Below, in pieces: positions 51,249 to 60,436 of a stretch of DNA of 64,000 nt. The translations under genes were made by a program, and so were the position numbers. The notes below the pieces were generated by a model. The model did no database searches. It saw only the letters and a list, made by a program, of their open reading frames with translations, and had not been told where the DNA came from. This stretch comes from Limnohabitans sp. T6-5. GTDB taxonomy: Bacteria > Pseudomonadota > Gammaproteobacteria > Burkholderiales > Burkholderiaceae_C. Positions within the stretch are counted from its first letter, which is position 1. Every line of letters begins with the position of its first letter. The stretch covers positions 744,001 to 808,000 of the forward strand of contig NZ_NERV01000001.1 of the NCBI RefSeq assembly GCF_003063315.1, given 5' to 3'.

Positions 51249-52529
51249 TCAGATTTTGGCGGCTTGTTTCCAGGCTTGGGCGGCGGCAATCGGTTCCTGT
51301 CGTTGTTCGGCCAACTCGGCCAAAGCGCACCAGGCGCTGCGGCCCAACTCGGGCTCTTGCAAACCCTTGACGGCCTGCGACAACAGGGATTGCGATTTGC
51401 CCCAGAGTTGATGGCGCAAGCACACCATGCCCGACAGGTACTGCAAGCGGGGGTCTCGCGGCTGGGCTTGCTGGGCCGATTCGACGCGGGCCAGCCACTG
51501 GCGAGCATCGCCCAAATCGGGGTCCAGCAGACTGCTTTCAACAGCACGAACAAACCGAACGCACTGCGCAGGCGTCCACTGTGCGGTCAGGAGCTGGGGC
51601 CACAAAGGCAGCAACCACTGGCGCGCCAATACGGCAGAGCCGCCTTGCGCCATGAAACGCAAGGCCACTTCGGCCACCACATCGGGCATGCTGCGCTGCG
51701 CAGAGCTCAGGGCATTCCATAAACGGTGGGTCGCATCGGCATCGTGCACATGGGTTAACCATTCCATGATCAAGCCGCGTATCAGGCTGTCAGCTGCAGC
51801 GGGGGTAAAGGCGCGGTGCTTGGCCAGCAACGCGGCCGTTTCCAGCGCCTGAGCAGGCTGTCCGGCCAAGCGTGCGGCCTTGAGTTGCAAGCGCATGGCC
51901 ACCATGCGACGCCCCACGGCAGGAGACAGCTCGTGCAAACGGTCCAGACTGGCCTGGGCATCCCGGTCGTCCAACAGCCAGCGTGCGGCACGCAACTGAG
52001 CCCCCTCCATCAGCGTTTGTCGCTCGGTGACGTTTGCTTGGTTGGCATGGAACACTGCCTGTGCCCAATGGTGTTGGCGAAGCCCCTTGTCTTGCAACGC
52101 ATGGGCGGACTCGGCCGCCATGATGTGCGCCAAGGTGCGCAAAGACACGGCATGGTCCAGGCTCATGCCCGCCTCACTCAAGAGGGCTTCTTTGATCAGG
52201 GTCGTCTGCGCCGCCTTGCGCGCCCGCAAAAAACGTCCGGCCATGAAATGGCTGATTGAATCGAGCAAAGCCGCATGGGCAGCACGTTCTTTTTGCTGCA
52301 AACGCCAGCGTTGGGCCTGCCTGGGCAAGGACAGCAAAGCCGACAAAGCCTGCTGCGCCAGTACGACCACCAGCACCACCGCACCAAACACCAGCAAGAC
52401 CAGATTGAGTGACACATCAACACGGTAGGGTGACAGGAAAAAAGCGACGGTGCCGTTGTTGTGGCCAGCCAGCCAGGCGCCCGCAACGGCCAAGGCGAAA
52501 AGACTCAGGAGCCAAAGAGCTGCACGCAT
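51249..52529 (-). CDS. hemY: HemY-like heme biosynthesis-associated membrane protein
   Basis: 426 residues. Two transmembrane helices at about 4-22 and 38-60 with a conserved HNNGTVAFFLSPYRVDVSL between them (HemY N-domain), then a helical TPR-like soluble part. This is the proteobacterial HemY of the hemCDXY cluster, unrelated to the Bacillus protoporphyrinogen oxidase of the same name; it is thought to organise heme synthesis at the membrane. Located eight bases after hemX. Confidence 0.88.
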   Translation of the reverse strand: MRAALWLLSLFALAVAGAWLAGHNNGTVAFFLSPYRVDVSLNLVLLVFGAVVLVVVLAQQALSALLSLPRQAQRWRLQQKERAAHAALLDSISHFMAGRFLRARKAAQTTLIKEALLSEAGMSLDHAVSLRTLAHIMAAESAHALQDKGLRQHHWAQAVFHANQANVTERQTLMEGAQLRAARWLLDDRDAQASLDRLHELSPAVGRRMVAMRLQLKAARLAGQPAQALETAALLAKHRAFTPAAADSLIRGLIMEWLTHVHDADATHRLWNALSSAQRSMPDVVAEVALRFMAQGGSAVLARQWLLPLWPQLLTAQWTPAQCVRFVRAVESSLLDPDLGDARQWLARVESAQQAQPRDPRLQYLSGMVCLRHQLWGKSQSLLSQAVKGLQEPELGRSAWCALAELAEQRQEPIAAAQAWKQAAKI

Positions 52530-52537
52530 AAAGCCCC

Positions 52538-53581
52538 TTACCTTCCTGCGGCAGCGGTGGCCAAGGCGGTCAACGAGGCCTCCAGCCGCGGCATGTCACC
52601 GGCCTTCATCTGCTGCCCGGATTGCTCCAGCATCTGCAACAACTGGGTCGTTTTGCGCGAACTGGCGTCGGCGTAGCGTCGCACCATGACAGAAGCGGAT
52701 GCCAGGTCGGCACGGGCAGCGTCTTTTTGACGGGCCAGCAAGCCCAGGCGAGCATTCAACAGCTTGAGTTTCAGGTTTTCCCGCAAGAAAAATGCCTGAT
52801 CAGGCGAGAGCAAGGCGGCCTCGGGCGAGTCAAGGCGGCTGACCCGCACCAGGCCCTTGAGTTGTTCACCCCACAGAGAAAGCTCGGTCTTCCACCAACT
52901 GCCAGGGCTTGGGCTACCGGACAAATCCCCTTGGGGACGCGGTGCAACAGTCGATGCCAACGGCTGATTGGCCAAAGGCAAGCCATCGACCAGGGCCACG
53001 CCCTCGTCCAGCTTGATCAATAAGCCTGGCAGATCAAACACCTGTGCGGCGCTCAGGCGCTCCAGGTCTTTTTCAAGTGCCCGCTGCAAGGGGGCCAAAC
53101 GGGGTTGCGCTGCGCGCTGCACCCGCTGCTGGGCCGATTTGAGCGCGGCCAGCAAAGGCTCGATGCTGCCGGTCAACTGGGCCTGCTGCTGCGCCATGCG
53201 CAAAGCCGCATCAATGTCCACCACCAGGTTTTCATCGCGTGAGCGTGACAGGCTCTGCATCAACTCTTCAAGTTGGCTGCGCTGCAGCGCCACCTCGCCC
53301 AGCCGGGCTTCCACCAGGGCCAGGCGTGCTGCGCTGTCCTGAACGGTTTCCTGCGCCTGCTTGGCCCAGGCTTTGGCCTCCAGAGACTGCTGGCCTGCAT
53401 CGGCACTTTGGCGGGCCAATTGTTCTTGAATGCGCGAGAGTTTTTGCCACAAGGACACCGACACGAGCAAAGCCAGCGCCCCCAATGCCACAGCCAGCCA
53501 CAGGCCCCATGGACGGCTCGCGTTGCGCCCCACCGGCGTGGGCGTGAGGGTGGCTTGGGCGGATTCGGGCGAAGAGGTCAT
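52538..53581 (-). CDS. hemX: HemX-like membrane protein (annotated uroporphyrinogen-III C-methyltransferase family)
   Basis: 347 residues: a short cytoplasmic N-terminus, one transmembrane helix (LWLAVALGALALLVSVSLW, about residues 28-47), a long coiled coil (QEQLARQSADAGQQSLEAKA and onward to about 120), and a C-terminal domain with FFLRENLKLKLLNARLGLLARQ. No methyltransferase motifs are present despite the family name. The start MTSSPESAQ is chosen because its ATG overlaps the hemD stop; the longer frame runs through hemD. Confidence 0.88.
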   Translation of the reverse strand: MTSSPESAQATLTPTPVGRNASRPWGLWLAVALGALALLVSVSLWQKLSRIQEQLARQSADAGQQSLEAKAWAKQAQETVQDSAARLALVEARLGEVALQRSQLEELMQSLSRSRDENLVVDIDAALRMAQQQAQLTGSIEPLLAALKSAQQRVQRAAQPRLAPLQRALEKDLERLSAAQVFDLPGLLIKLDEGVALVDGLPLANQPLASTVAPRPQGDLSGSPSPGSWWKTELSLWGEQLKGLVRVSRLDSPEAALLSPDQAFFLRENLKLKLLNARLGLLARQKDAARADLASASVMVRRYADASSRKTTQLLQMLEQSGQQMKAGDMPRLEASLTALATAAAGR

Positions 53582-54396
53582 GCAAGCGATTTTATCGACA
53601 TGGCCTGTGCGCCAAGACCCGCAGGCACCAGATCCACCCGGCCCCAGCCCGCCTGCTGCAAGCGCTGGGCAATGCGCGGGTGCGTGGCCATGGCGCGGGC
53701 ATGCCTGACGTCCAGCCCAGGACAGCCCTGAAGCAAATGTTGTGCCGCTTCTGAACTGCTGAACAACCACCAACTGCCATCGGTCATCGCCTGCCGGGCA
53801 CGCTGCTGCCTGGCAGGTGTGAGCACTGGGGCCTGGCGCACATAAGCCACGGTCTGCAAAACCTCGACACCCGCACTGGACAGCTGCTGCGCCAACCAGT
53901 CACGCCCGGCCAACTGGCCTTGCGCATCAGCCCCCCGCACGATCAGCACCTTGGGCGCAGTGTGTGGGCCCATTGCAGACACCGCACGATGCGCCCGTTC
54001 AGCCACCACAGTCCACAAGGCTTCCGAATCGAATTGATCGGCCTGCGCATCAGGCGAGTCGATCTGATCGGCTGGCCAACCCGCCGCCAGCAAAGCGGCC
54101 TGAGTGCCTGGCCCGGTGGACCAAGCATGGCACAGTGTCCCCTCAGGCCCAAGAGGGCGAGCCGCCATGAAAAACCGCACCGCATTGGCGCTGACAAACA
54201 TCACCGCCAGACAGGCGGGCACCAGCGCCCAGGCGTCTTGCAAGACCGAAGGATCAGGCGGGGGGGCGATGTCGATCAGCGGAAAAATCTCGGCCTGTAC
54301 GCCCTCGGCCCGTAAGGCCTGGACCCAAGGCAGCGCTTCGCGCTCGGGCCGGGTGACGATGACGCGGGGGCCTTGCTCAGACATGGAAAACGCCAT
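53578..54396 (-). CDS. hemD: Uroporphyrinogen-III synthase
   Basis: 272 residues from MAFSMSEQ. Cyclises hydroxymethylbilane with ring D inversion. The family is weakly conserved, but VIVTRPEREALPWVQAL at the start, VMFVSANAVRFFM, STGPGTQAALLAAG, VLIVRGADAQGQLAGRDWLA and the C-terminal ATHPRIAQRLQQAG are recognisable. Start alternatives are a GTG four codons upstream and an ATG four codons downstream. Directly after hemC, overlapping hemX. Confidence 0.92.
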   Translation of the reverse strand: MAFSMSEQGPRVIVTRPEREALPWVQALRAEGVQAEIFPLIDIAPPPDPSVLQDAWALVPACLAVMFVSANAVRFFMAARPLGPEGTLCHAWSTGPGTQAALLAAGWPADQIDSPDAQADQFDSEALWTVVAERAHRAVSAMGPHTAPKVLIVRGADAQGQLAGRDWLAQQLSSAGVEVLQTVAYVRQAPVLTPARQQRARQAMTDGSWWLFSSSEAAQHLLQGCPGLDVRHARAMATHPRIAQRLQQAGWGRVDLVPAGLGAQAMSIKSLA

Positions 54397-54411
54397 GTCA
54401 AGCCTCACCCA

Positions 54412-55329
54412 TCAATGCGCACCGCCGCGTTGCAGCGTCTGCGCCACGCGCAGGCCCAGGGCCTCGGCGCTGGCCAAGTCATTGGAGACGACATCTTCGG
54501 CAGCGGTGACCAATGCAGCTGAACCTTCCGGCTCGCCCCAAGCCGCTTGCAACTTGAGCACATCGCCCAACATGACCGCATGCGCCGCCAATGGCATGGA
54601 GCAACTGCCCCCCATGGCGCGGCTCACGGCCCGCTCAGCGGCCACACGTTGCCAGGTCACGCGGTCGGCCAGCGGCGCCAGCAAGGCACGCAAATCGGCG
54701 CGGTGGCTGCAAATCTCGATGCCCAAGGCGCCTTGGCCTGCGGCCGGCAGCATCTCGGTGATTTCGAAAATGTGGCGAATGCGGTCGGTCAAGCCCAAAC
54801 GCTTGAGGCCCGCCGCAGCCAGCACGATACCCGCATATTGACCTTCATCGAGCTTGCGCAGGCGGGTGTCGAGGTTGCCACGCAGGGGCTCGATCTTCAA
54901 ATCGGGGCGCAGCGCCCGCAGCAACACCGTGCGGCGCAGACTGGAGGTGCCCACGACCGCGCCTTGCGGCAAATCTTCCAGCCGGGCGTATTGCGACGAC
55001 ACCCAGGCGTCACGCGGGTCTTCCCGATCCATCACGCAGGCCAGCTCAAAGCCTTCGGGCATGTCCATGGGCACGTCCTTGAGCGAATGCACGGCGATGT
55101 CGGCGCGACCTTCGTGCAGCGCGACTTCCAGCTCCTTGACGAACAGCCCCTTGCCGCCCACCTTGGACAGGCTACGGTCCAGAATCTGATCGCCTTGTGT
55201 GGTCATGCCCAGCAATTGCACCGTACAACCCATGCCTTCAAGCAAGGCTTTGACATGCTCGGCCTGCCACAGCGCCAGACGGCTTTCTCGGGTGGCGATA
55301 ACAATGTGGGGAGCAGAAGGCGAAGACAC
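54412..55329 (-). CDS. hemC: Hydroxymethylbilane synthase (porphobilinogen deaminase)
   Basis: 305 residues; polymerises four porphobilinogens. Conserved [58 protein letters not shown], and the cofactor Cys in [13 protein letters not shown]. It starts with GTG (SSPSAPHIV). First gene of hemC-hemD-hemX-hemY, divergent from ppc with about 175 bases between. Confidence 0.96.
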   Translation of the reverse strand: MSSPSAPHIVIATRESRLALWQAEHVKALLEGMGCTVQLLGMTTQGDQILDRSLSKVGGKGLFVKELEVALHEGRADIAVHSLKDVPMDMPEGFELACVMDREDPRDAWVSSQYARLEDLPQGAVVGTSSLRRTVLLRALRPDLKIEPLRGNLDTRLRKLDEGQYAGIVLAAAGLKRLGLTDRIRHIFEITEMLPAAGQGALGIEICSHRADLRALLAPLADRVTWQRVAAERAVSRAMGGSCSMPLAAHAVMLGDVLKLQAAWGEPEGSAALVTAAEDVVSNDLASAEALGLRVAQTLQRGGAH

Positions 55330-55505
55330 GTTGAATTTCTCTGTGAAAGGATTTCATCGCAAGATGAAACCCGTTGGTAATTTATGGGGGCTGGCCGATG
55401 CTAGCATGAGGTACACGCTGTCCTGGGCGCATCCGGGCTGGCTGTAGGGGCCACAAGCCCCACCCGCGCTCTTGCCGAAACACCACCTTCACCGCACACC
55501 CCCCG

Positions 55506-58367
55506 ATGAAACAGGCCACCAAAGACACCACCTCCGCGCTTGCCAAAACAGCCCCCAGCCGCGCCAGCCAACAAAGCGACAAACGCGACAGCGAACGACC
55601 CCTGGTGGAAGACATCCGCCTGTTGGGCCGCATTTTGGGCGACGTGATCCGCACGCAAGAAGGCCCCGAAGCCTTTGAGCTGGTCGAGCAAATCCGCAAG
55701 TTGTCGGTGGCCTTCCGGCGCGATGCCGACCACGAAGCCGACAAGGCGCTGAAAAAACTCCTGAAAAGCCTGAGCGGCGATCAAGCCGTGAGCGTGATCC
55801 GCGCCTTCACTTACTTTTCGCACCTGGCCAACTTGGCTGAAGACCGCCACCACATCCGCCGCCGCGCCATCCACGAACGTGCAGGCCACACGCAAGAAGG
55901 CAGCATCGACGTGGCACTCCAGCGCCTGCGCTGGGCGGGCATCACGCCCAAAAGCATCTCGGACATGCTGGCCACCAGCTACGTGGCCCCAGTGCTCACC
56001 GCCCACCCGACCGAAGTGCAGCGCAAAAGCATTCTGGACGCCGAGCGCGACATTGCCCACCTGCTGACCGAGCGCGACGCCATCAAAGCCCGCGCCGCTG
56101 CTGTCAACGCCGCCAAAGACGCTCTGACGCCCAAAGAGCTGGCGGCCAACGAATTGCAAATGCGCGCCCGCGTGATGCAGCTGTGGCAAACACGCTTGCT
56201 GCGCTTTACCAAGCTCACCGTGGCCGACGAGATCGAAAACGCACTGAGTTATTACGAAGCCACCTTCTTGCGCGAGATCCCCAAGCTCTATGCTGAATTG
56301 GAACAAGCCCTGCCGGGCCAGCCCGTGGCCAGCTTCTTGCGCATGGGCCAGTGGATCGGTGGCGACCGCGACGGCAACCCCAACGTGACCGCGCAAACAC
56401 TGGAGCACGCCCTGACCCGCCAAAGCGATGTCGCCCTGCGCCACTACCTGACCGAGGTGCATTACCTGGGCAGCGAGCTGTCGCTGTCGGCCATGCTGGT
56501 GCCCTTTGGCCCCGAAATGCAGGCCTTGGCCGCGCAGTCACCCGACACCAACGCGCACCGTCAAGACGAGCCGTATCGCCGGGCGCTGACCGGCATGTAT
56601 GCCCGCCTGGCCGCCACACTCAAGCATCTGACCGGCGGCGAAGCCGCCCGCCACGCCGTGGCGCCACAAAACCCTTACGCGAGCGCCGAAGAATTTTTGG
56701 CCGACCTGCGCGTGATCGAAGCTTCGCTGTGCAGCCATCACGCCGAAGCGCTGGCCGCCCAACGCCTGCACCCGCTGATCCGCGCCGTAGAGGTGTTTGG
56801 CTTCCATCTGGCCACGGTAGACCTGCGCCAAAGCTCGGACAAGCACGAAGAAGTCGTTACCGAACTGCTGACCACTGCCCGTGTGGAAAAGCACTACAGC
56901 CAGCTCGACGAACACGCCAAGCAAGCCCTGCTGCTGGGCCTGCTCAACGACGCCCGCCCGCTGCGCGTGCCCGGCGCCGATTACAGCGCCCACGCCGTGT
57001 CGGAGCTGGCCATTTTTGAAATGGCCCGCCGCATGCTGGTCAGCTTTGGCAAGCAGGCGATTCGCCACTACATCATCAGCCACACCGAAACCGTGAGCGA
57101 CTTGCTGGAGGTGTTGCTGCTGCAAAAAGAAGTCGGGCTGCTGCGTGGCACCCTGGACTTTGAGGCGCACAACGACCTGATCGTGGTGCCGCTGTTCGAG
57201 ACCATCGAAGACCTGCGCAACGCCGCGCCCATCATGCGTGACTTTTATGCCCTGCCCGGCGTAGCCGGGTTGATCCAGCGCTCGGGCGGCGAGCAAGACA
57301 TCATGCTGGGCTATTCGGACAGCAACAAAGACGGCGGCATCTTCACCAGCAACTGGGAGCTGTACCGCGCCGAAATCGCCCTGGTCGAGCTGTTTGACAA
57401 GCTGCAAAGCAGCCACGGCATCACGCTGCGCATGTTCCACGGCCGAGGCGGCACCGTGGGCCGGGGCGGTGGCCCCAGCTACCAGGCCATCCTGGCCCAG
57501 CCACCGGGCACCGTGCGCGGGCAGATCCGACTGACCGAGCAAGGCGAAGTGATTGGCGCCAAATTCGCCAACCCCGAAATCGGCCGCCGCAACCTGGAAA
57601 CCCTGGTCGCCGCCACCCTGGAGGCCACGCTGCTGCAACCCACCAAGCCCGCCACACGGGCATTCCTTGACGCCGCAGCCGAGCTGTCAGAGGCCAGCAT
57701 GGACGCCTACCGAGGGCTGGTGTACGAAACGCCCGGTTTCACCGACTACTTCTTTGGTGCAACGCCGCTCAAGGAACTGGCCCAGCTGAACATCGGCTCG
57801 CGCCCTGCGTCGCGCAAGGCCCTGCAAAAAATCGAAGACCTGCGGGCGATTCCTTGGGGCTTCAGCTGGGGCCAATGCCGCCTGACCCTGCCCGGCTGGC
57901 TGGGCTTTGGCTCGGCGGTTCAAGCCTTTTTGGACAAGCCCGACGCGGCCGAGCGCAAAGCGGCTCTGGCCCTGCTGCAAAAGATGTACCGCCAATGGCC
58001 GTTTTTCCGCACCTTGCTGTCGAACATGGACATGGTGCTGGCCAAGAGCGACCTGGCCTTGGCCTCGCGCTACGCCGAACTGGTCAGCGACAGCCGCCTG
58101 CGCAAAAAAATCTTCACCGCCATCGAAGCCGAATGGCACCGCACCGCCGACGCGCTGGCTCAGATCACCGGCGAGAAGAACCGGCTCGAAGGCAACCCCG
58201 CCTTGGCCCGCTCGATCCGCCACCGTTTCCCCTACATCGACCCGCTGCACCACCTGCAAGTCGAGCTGATCCGCCGCTACCGGGCAGGCTTGGCCGACGA
58301 ACGGGTGCAACGCGGCATTCACATCAGTATCAACGGGATTGCGGCGGGGCTGCGCAACACGGGTTGA
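55506..58367 (+). CDS. ppc: Phosphoenolpyruvate carboxylase
   Basis: 953 residues; anaplerotic formation of oxaloacetate from PEP and bicarbonate. Catalytic His in [12 protein letters not shown], substrate Arg/Lys regions [13 protein letters not shown] and [20 protein letters not shown], and the Gly loop [14 protein letters not shown]. The C-terminal end [11 protein letters not shown] matches the conserved RNTG tail that forms the aspartate inhibition site. A roughly 25-residue N-terminal Lys/Ser/Thr-rich extension precedes the conserved part. Confidence 0.97.
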   Translation: MKQATKDTTSALAKTAPSRASQQSDKRDSERPLVEDIRLLGRILGDVIRTQEGPEAFELVEQIRKLSVAFRRDADHEADKALKKLLKSLSGDQAVSVIRAFTYFSHLANLAEDRHHIRRRAIHERAGHTQEGSIDVALQRLRWAGITPKSISDMLATSYVAPVLTAHPTEVQRKSILDAERDIAHLLTERDAIKARAAAVNAAKDALTPKELAANELQMRARVMQLWQTRLLRFTKLTVADEIENALSYYEATFLREIPKLYAELEQALPGQPVASFLRMGQWIGGDRDGNPNVTAQTLEHALTRQSDVALRHYLTEVHYLGSELSLSAMLVPFGPEMQALAAQSPDTNAHRQDEPYRRALTGMYARLAATLKHLTGGEAARHAVAPQNPYASAEEFLADLRVIEASLCSHHAEALAAQRLHPLIRAVEVFGFHLATVDLRQSSDKHEEVVTELLTTARVEKHYSQLDEHAKQALLLGLLNDARPLRVPGADYSAHAVSELAIFEMARRMLVSFGKQAIRHYIISHTETVSDLLEVLLLQKEVGLLRGTLDFEAHNDLIVVPLFETIEDLRNAAPIMRDFYALPGVAGLIQRSGGEQDIMLGYSDSNKDGGIFTSNWELYRAEIALVELFDKLQSSHGITLRMFHGRGGTVGRGGGPSYQAILAQPPGTVRGQIRLTEQGEVIGAKFANPEIGRRNLETLVAATLEATLLQPTKPATRAFLDAAAELSEASMDAYRGLVYETPGFTDYFFGATPLKELAQLNIGSRPASRKALQKIEDLRAIPWGFSWGQCRLTLPGWLGFGSAVQAFLDKPDAAERKAALALLQKMYRQWPFFRTLLSNMDMVLAKSDLALASRYAELVSDSRLRKKIFTAIEAEWHRTADALAQITGEKNRLEGNPALARSIRHRFPYIDPLHHLQVELIRRYRAGLADERVQRGIHISINGIAAGLRNTG

Positions 58368-58447
58368 GGCGTCAAACGCATCCAGGCGATTGATGTCTGA
58401 TGGATTAGGCACGCTGAAGTTTGAACTGTGTGAGAAATGTCATCTCG

Positions 58448-58523
58448 CAGGTCGGTACTCGCAGAGTCCGACATGATGGGTTTCGGCACAGGCCCATGTC
58501 GGGGTCTTCGACCGCCGACCTAC
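58448..58523. repeat. REP-like paired palindromes, locus 3
   Basis: Palindrome A in reverse (58448-58474, GGTCGGTACTC..GAGTCCGAC) and palindrome B in reverse (58497-58523, GTCGGGGTC..GACCGCCGAC) with mutually complementary inner flanks (CCGACAT and ATGTCGG). It lies between the convergent ppc and sorbosone-dehydrogenase-like genes. Confidence 0.7.
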
Positions 58524-58559
58524 AACATCTTTGAGCATTGAAAACTTCACAGGGCCGGA

Positions 58560-59921
58560 TCAATCACTCGGCTGCTTGTTCAGCTTTGCTGTCACGCGCC
58601 AGATGGTGTTGCCCACATCATCTGCCACCAAAAGGGCACCCTGTCGATCCAGGGCCACGCCGACTGGACGCCCCTGCGCATGGCCGTCGGCAGTGAGAAA
58701 GCCTGTCAGCACTTCAATGGGGGCCTGGTCTTGAGGTCGGCCATTCGCAAACGGCACAAAGACCACCTTGTAGCCGCTGTGAGGCTTGCGGTTCCACGAG
58801 CCGTGCAGGCCGACAAACATGCCGTTGGCAAATGCGGCGGGTAATTCGGCGGGTAAAGTGGTCCCCACCGAAGAGGCCAGCCCCAAGGGTGCAACATGCG
58901 CACCCAGGGCATAGTCCGGCACCTTGGCTCGTGCCACCAGCTCGGGGCGTTCTGGGCTGACGCGTGCATCCACATGCGCGCCGTAATAGCTGTAGGGCCA
59001 TCCATAGAAGTCGCCATCGCGCAGCGCAGTCAGGTAGTCCGGCACCAAATCACTGCCCAGTTCATCACGCTCATTGACAACCGCCCACAGCATGCCGCCG
59101 TGCGGCTCCCAAGCCATACCCACGGGATTACGCAAGCCCGAGGCATAAATACGGTGCTTGCCGCTGGCCACATCCACCTGCCAGATGGCTGCTCGCTCAG
59201 CTTCCACCGCCATGCCACGCTCAGCCACATTGCTGTTGGAGCCGACCGCCACATACAAGCTGCGACCGTCGGCACTGGCGATCAGATTTTTGGTCCAGTG
59301 GTGGTTGATGTCCCCCCCTGGCAATGTCACCAGGGGTGTTCCGGCCGCCTGGATGTGCGTGTCGCCTGGTGAGTAGGGAAAGCGCAACACCGCATCCGTA
59401 TTGGCCACAAACAACGTGTCCCCCACCAGCGCCATACCAAATGGGGAATGCAAACCGTCCAACAAGACCGTGCGCACATCGGCCACACCATCGCCATCCG
59501 TATCGCGCAGCAGCGTGATGCGGTTGGCACTGGCCACTGCCGCACCGGCGCGCTGCATGAACACCCCCATCAGCCAGCCCTTGATGCCGCGTGCATCGTC
59601 TGGTTTGGGCGGGGCATTGGTTTCGGCCACCAACACATCGCCATTGGGCAGCACCAGCAACCAGCGTGGGTGATTCAGGTTCTTGGCAAAAGCTGCAACC
59701 TGCATACCGGGTGCGGCCGTTGGCTTGGCACCGCTGGCCCAACCAACGGATGGTGCAATGTGCACAGTAGGAATCAGCGTGGAAACCGGTGGCGGCAGCG
59801 TCGGCGAAAGGCCGGTACCTGCCGCCACCGGCAACTTGGCAACATCGCCGCAGGCCGCAAGCAGCAGTGCGGCCATCACCCCCAAGGCGGGTGTGAGTTT
59901 GCTGGGCCAAGACGGCAACAC
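58560..59921 (-). CDS. PQQ-dependent sugar/sorbosone dehydrogenase-like lipoprotein
   Basis: About 453 residues. A lipoprotein signal with lipobox LLLAAC is near residue 22 when read from a GTG start ([14 protein letters not shown]). The rest is a six-bladed beta-propeller of the glucose/sorbosone dehydrogenase type: [78 protein letters not shown]. The frame stays open another 48 codons upstream to an ATG at 60065 with a better SD (GAAGGAAG), so the start is uncertain; that extension would bury the signal sequence. Probable periplasmic aldose oxidation; cofactor not proven. Confidence 0.82.
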   Translation of the reverse strand: MLPSWPSKLTPALGVMAALLLAACGDVAKLPVAAGTGLSPTLPPPVSTLIPTVHIAPSVGWASGAKPTAAPGMQVAAFAKNLNHPRWLLVLPNGDVLVAETNAPPKPDDARGIKGWLMGVFMQRAGAAVASANRITLLRDTDGDGVADVRTVLLDGLHSPFGMALVGDTLFVANTDAVLRFPYSPGDTHIQAAGTPLVTLPGGDINHHWTKNLIASADGRSLYVAVGSNSNVAERGMAVEAERAAIWQVDVASGKHRIYASGLRNPVGMAWEPHGGMLWAVVNERDELGSDLVPDYLTALRDGDFYGWPYSYYGAHVDARVSPERPELVARAKVPDYALGAHVAPLGLASSVGTTLPAELPAAFANGMFVGLHGSWNRKPHSGYKVVFVPFANGRPQDQAPIEVLTGFLTADGHAQGRPVGVALDRQGALLVADDVGNTIWRVTAKLNKQPSD

Positions 59922-60065
59922 TGGCCCGGTTTTGGTGGCATCGCGGTTCAAGTCGACCCTGCCCAAGTTCCGATCTTCGGTCAGGCACACGACGGGTTCG
60001 AACCCGCTATCGGTGGCGAGGATGACAAAATTTTTCAAGTCGTTCGCAAAGCGCAACACAGTCAT

Positions 60066-60436
60066 CTTCCTTCAAAAGGCTGGGGTGCAAGGCACCGTGA
60101 AGGGGACGCAGTCTTAAGACAAACCAGCGATCCAAGCTGTCAATATTTTTGCCAATGTGTCCCCAAAGTACGGCCATGACAGTGCGCTGGAATACCCGCA
60201 GCCGCGAATACCACTTACTGTCTGGGACGCATGCTGAGACCTTGTGTGATATCGGAGATGAAGTGCCCGTCATGAAATTGCACCTGGTTTACAAGCTTCG
60301 ATGGCCGCCCATTTTTGTGAGAGATATGTCGGTTCGTTGGCGCACTGAATAAAAAATGCCTCTGTTGCAAAGTGAAATTTTTAATTTCATGAAACTCCAT
60401 GTCCACGCCATTGAACCCTGACAGGATGGCGGTCTT
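60066..60436. other. Intergenic stretch between sorbosone-type gene and asmA
   Basis: No supported gene. A 67-codon frame at 60149-60352 has no recognisable motif. TGAAAT / ATTTCA forms a small AT hairpin at 60373-60389. The sequence GCCTCTGTTGCAAAG near 60357 faintly resembles an IS6-type end, but no element is attached. Confidence 0.45.

Noticed and set aside
60149-60352. A 67-codon frame between the sorbosone-type gene and asmA
   Set aside because: No motif, no SD and no neighbour support.
60355-60372. IS6-like terminal sequence GCCTCTGTTGCAAAG
   Set aside because: Only a short partial match to remembered IS6-type ends, with no transposase or second end nearby.
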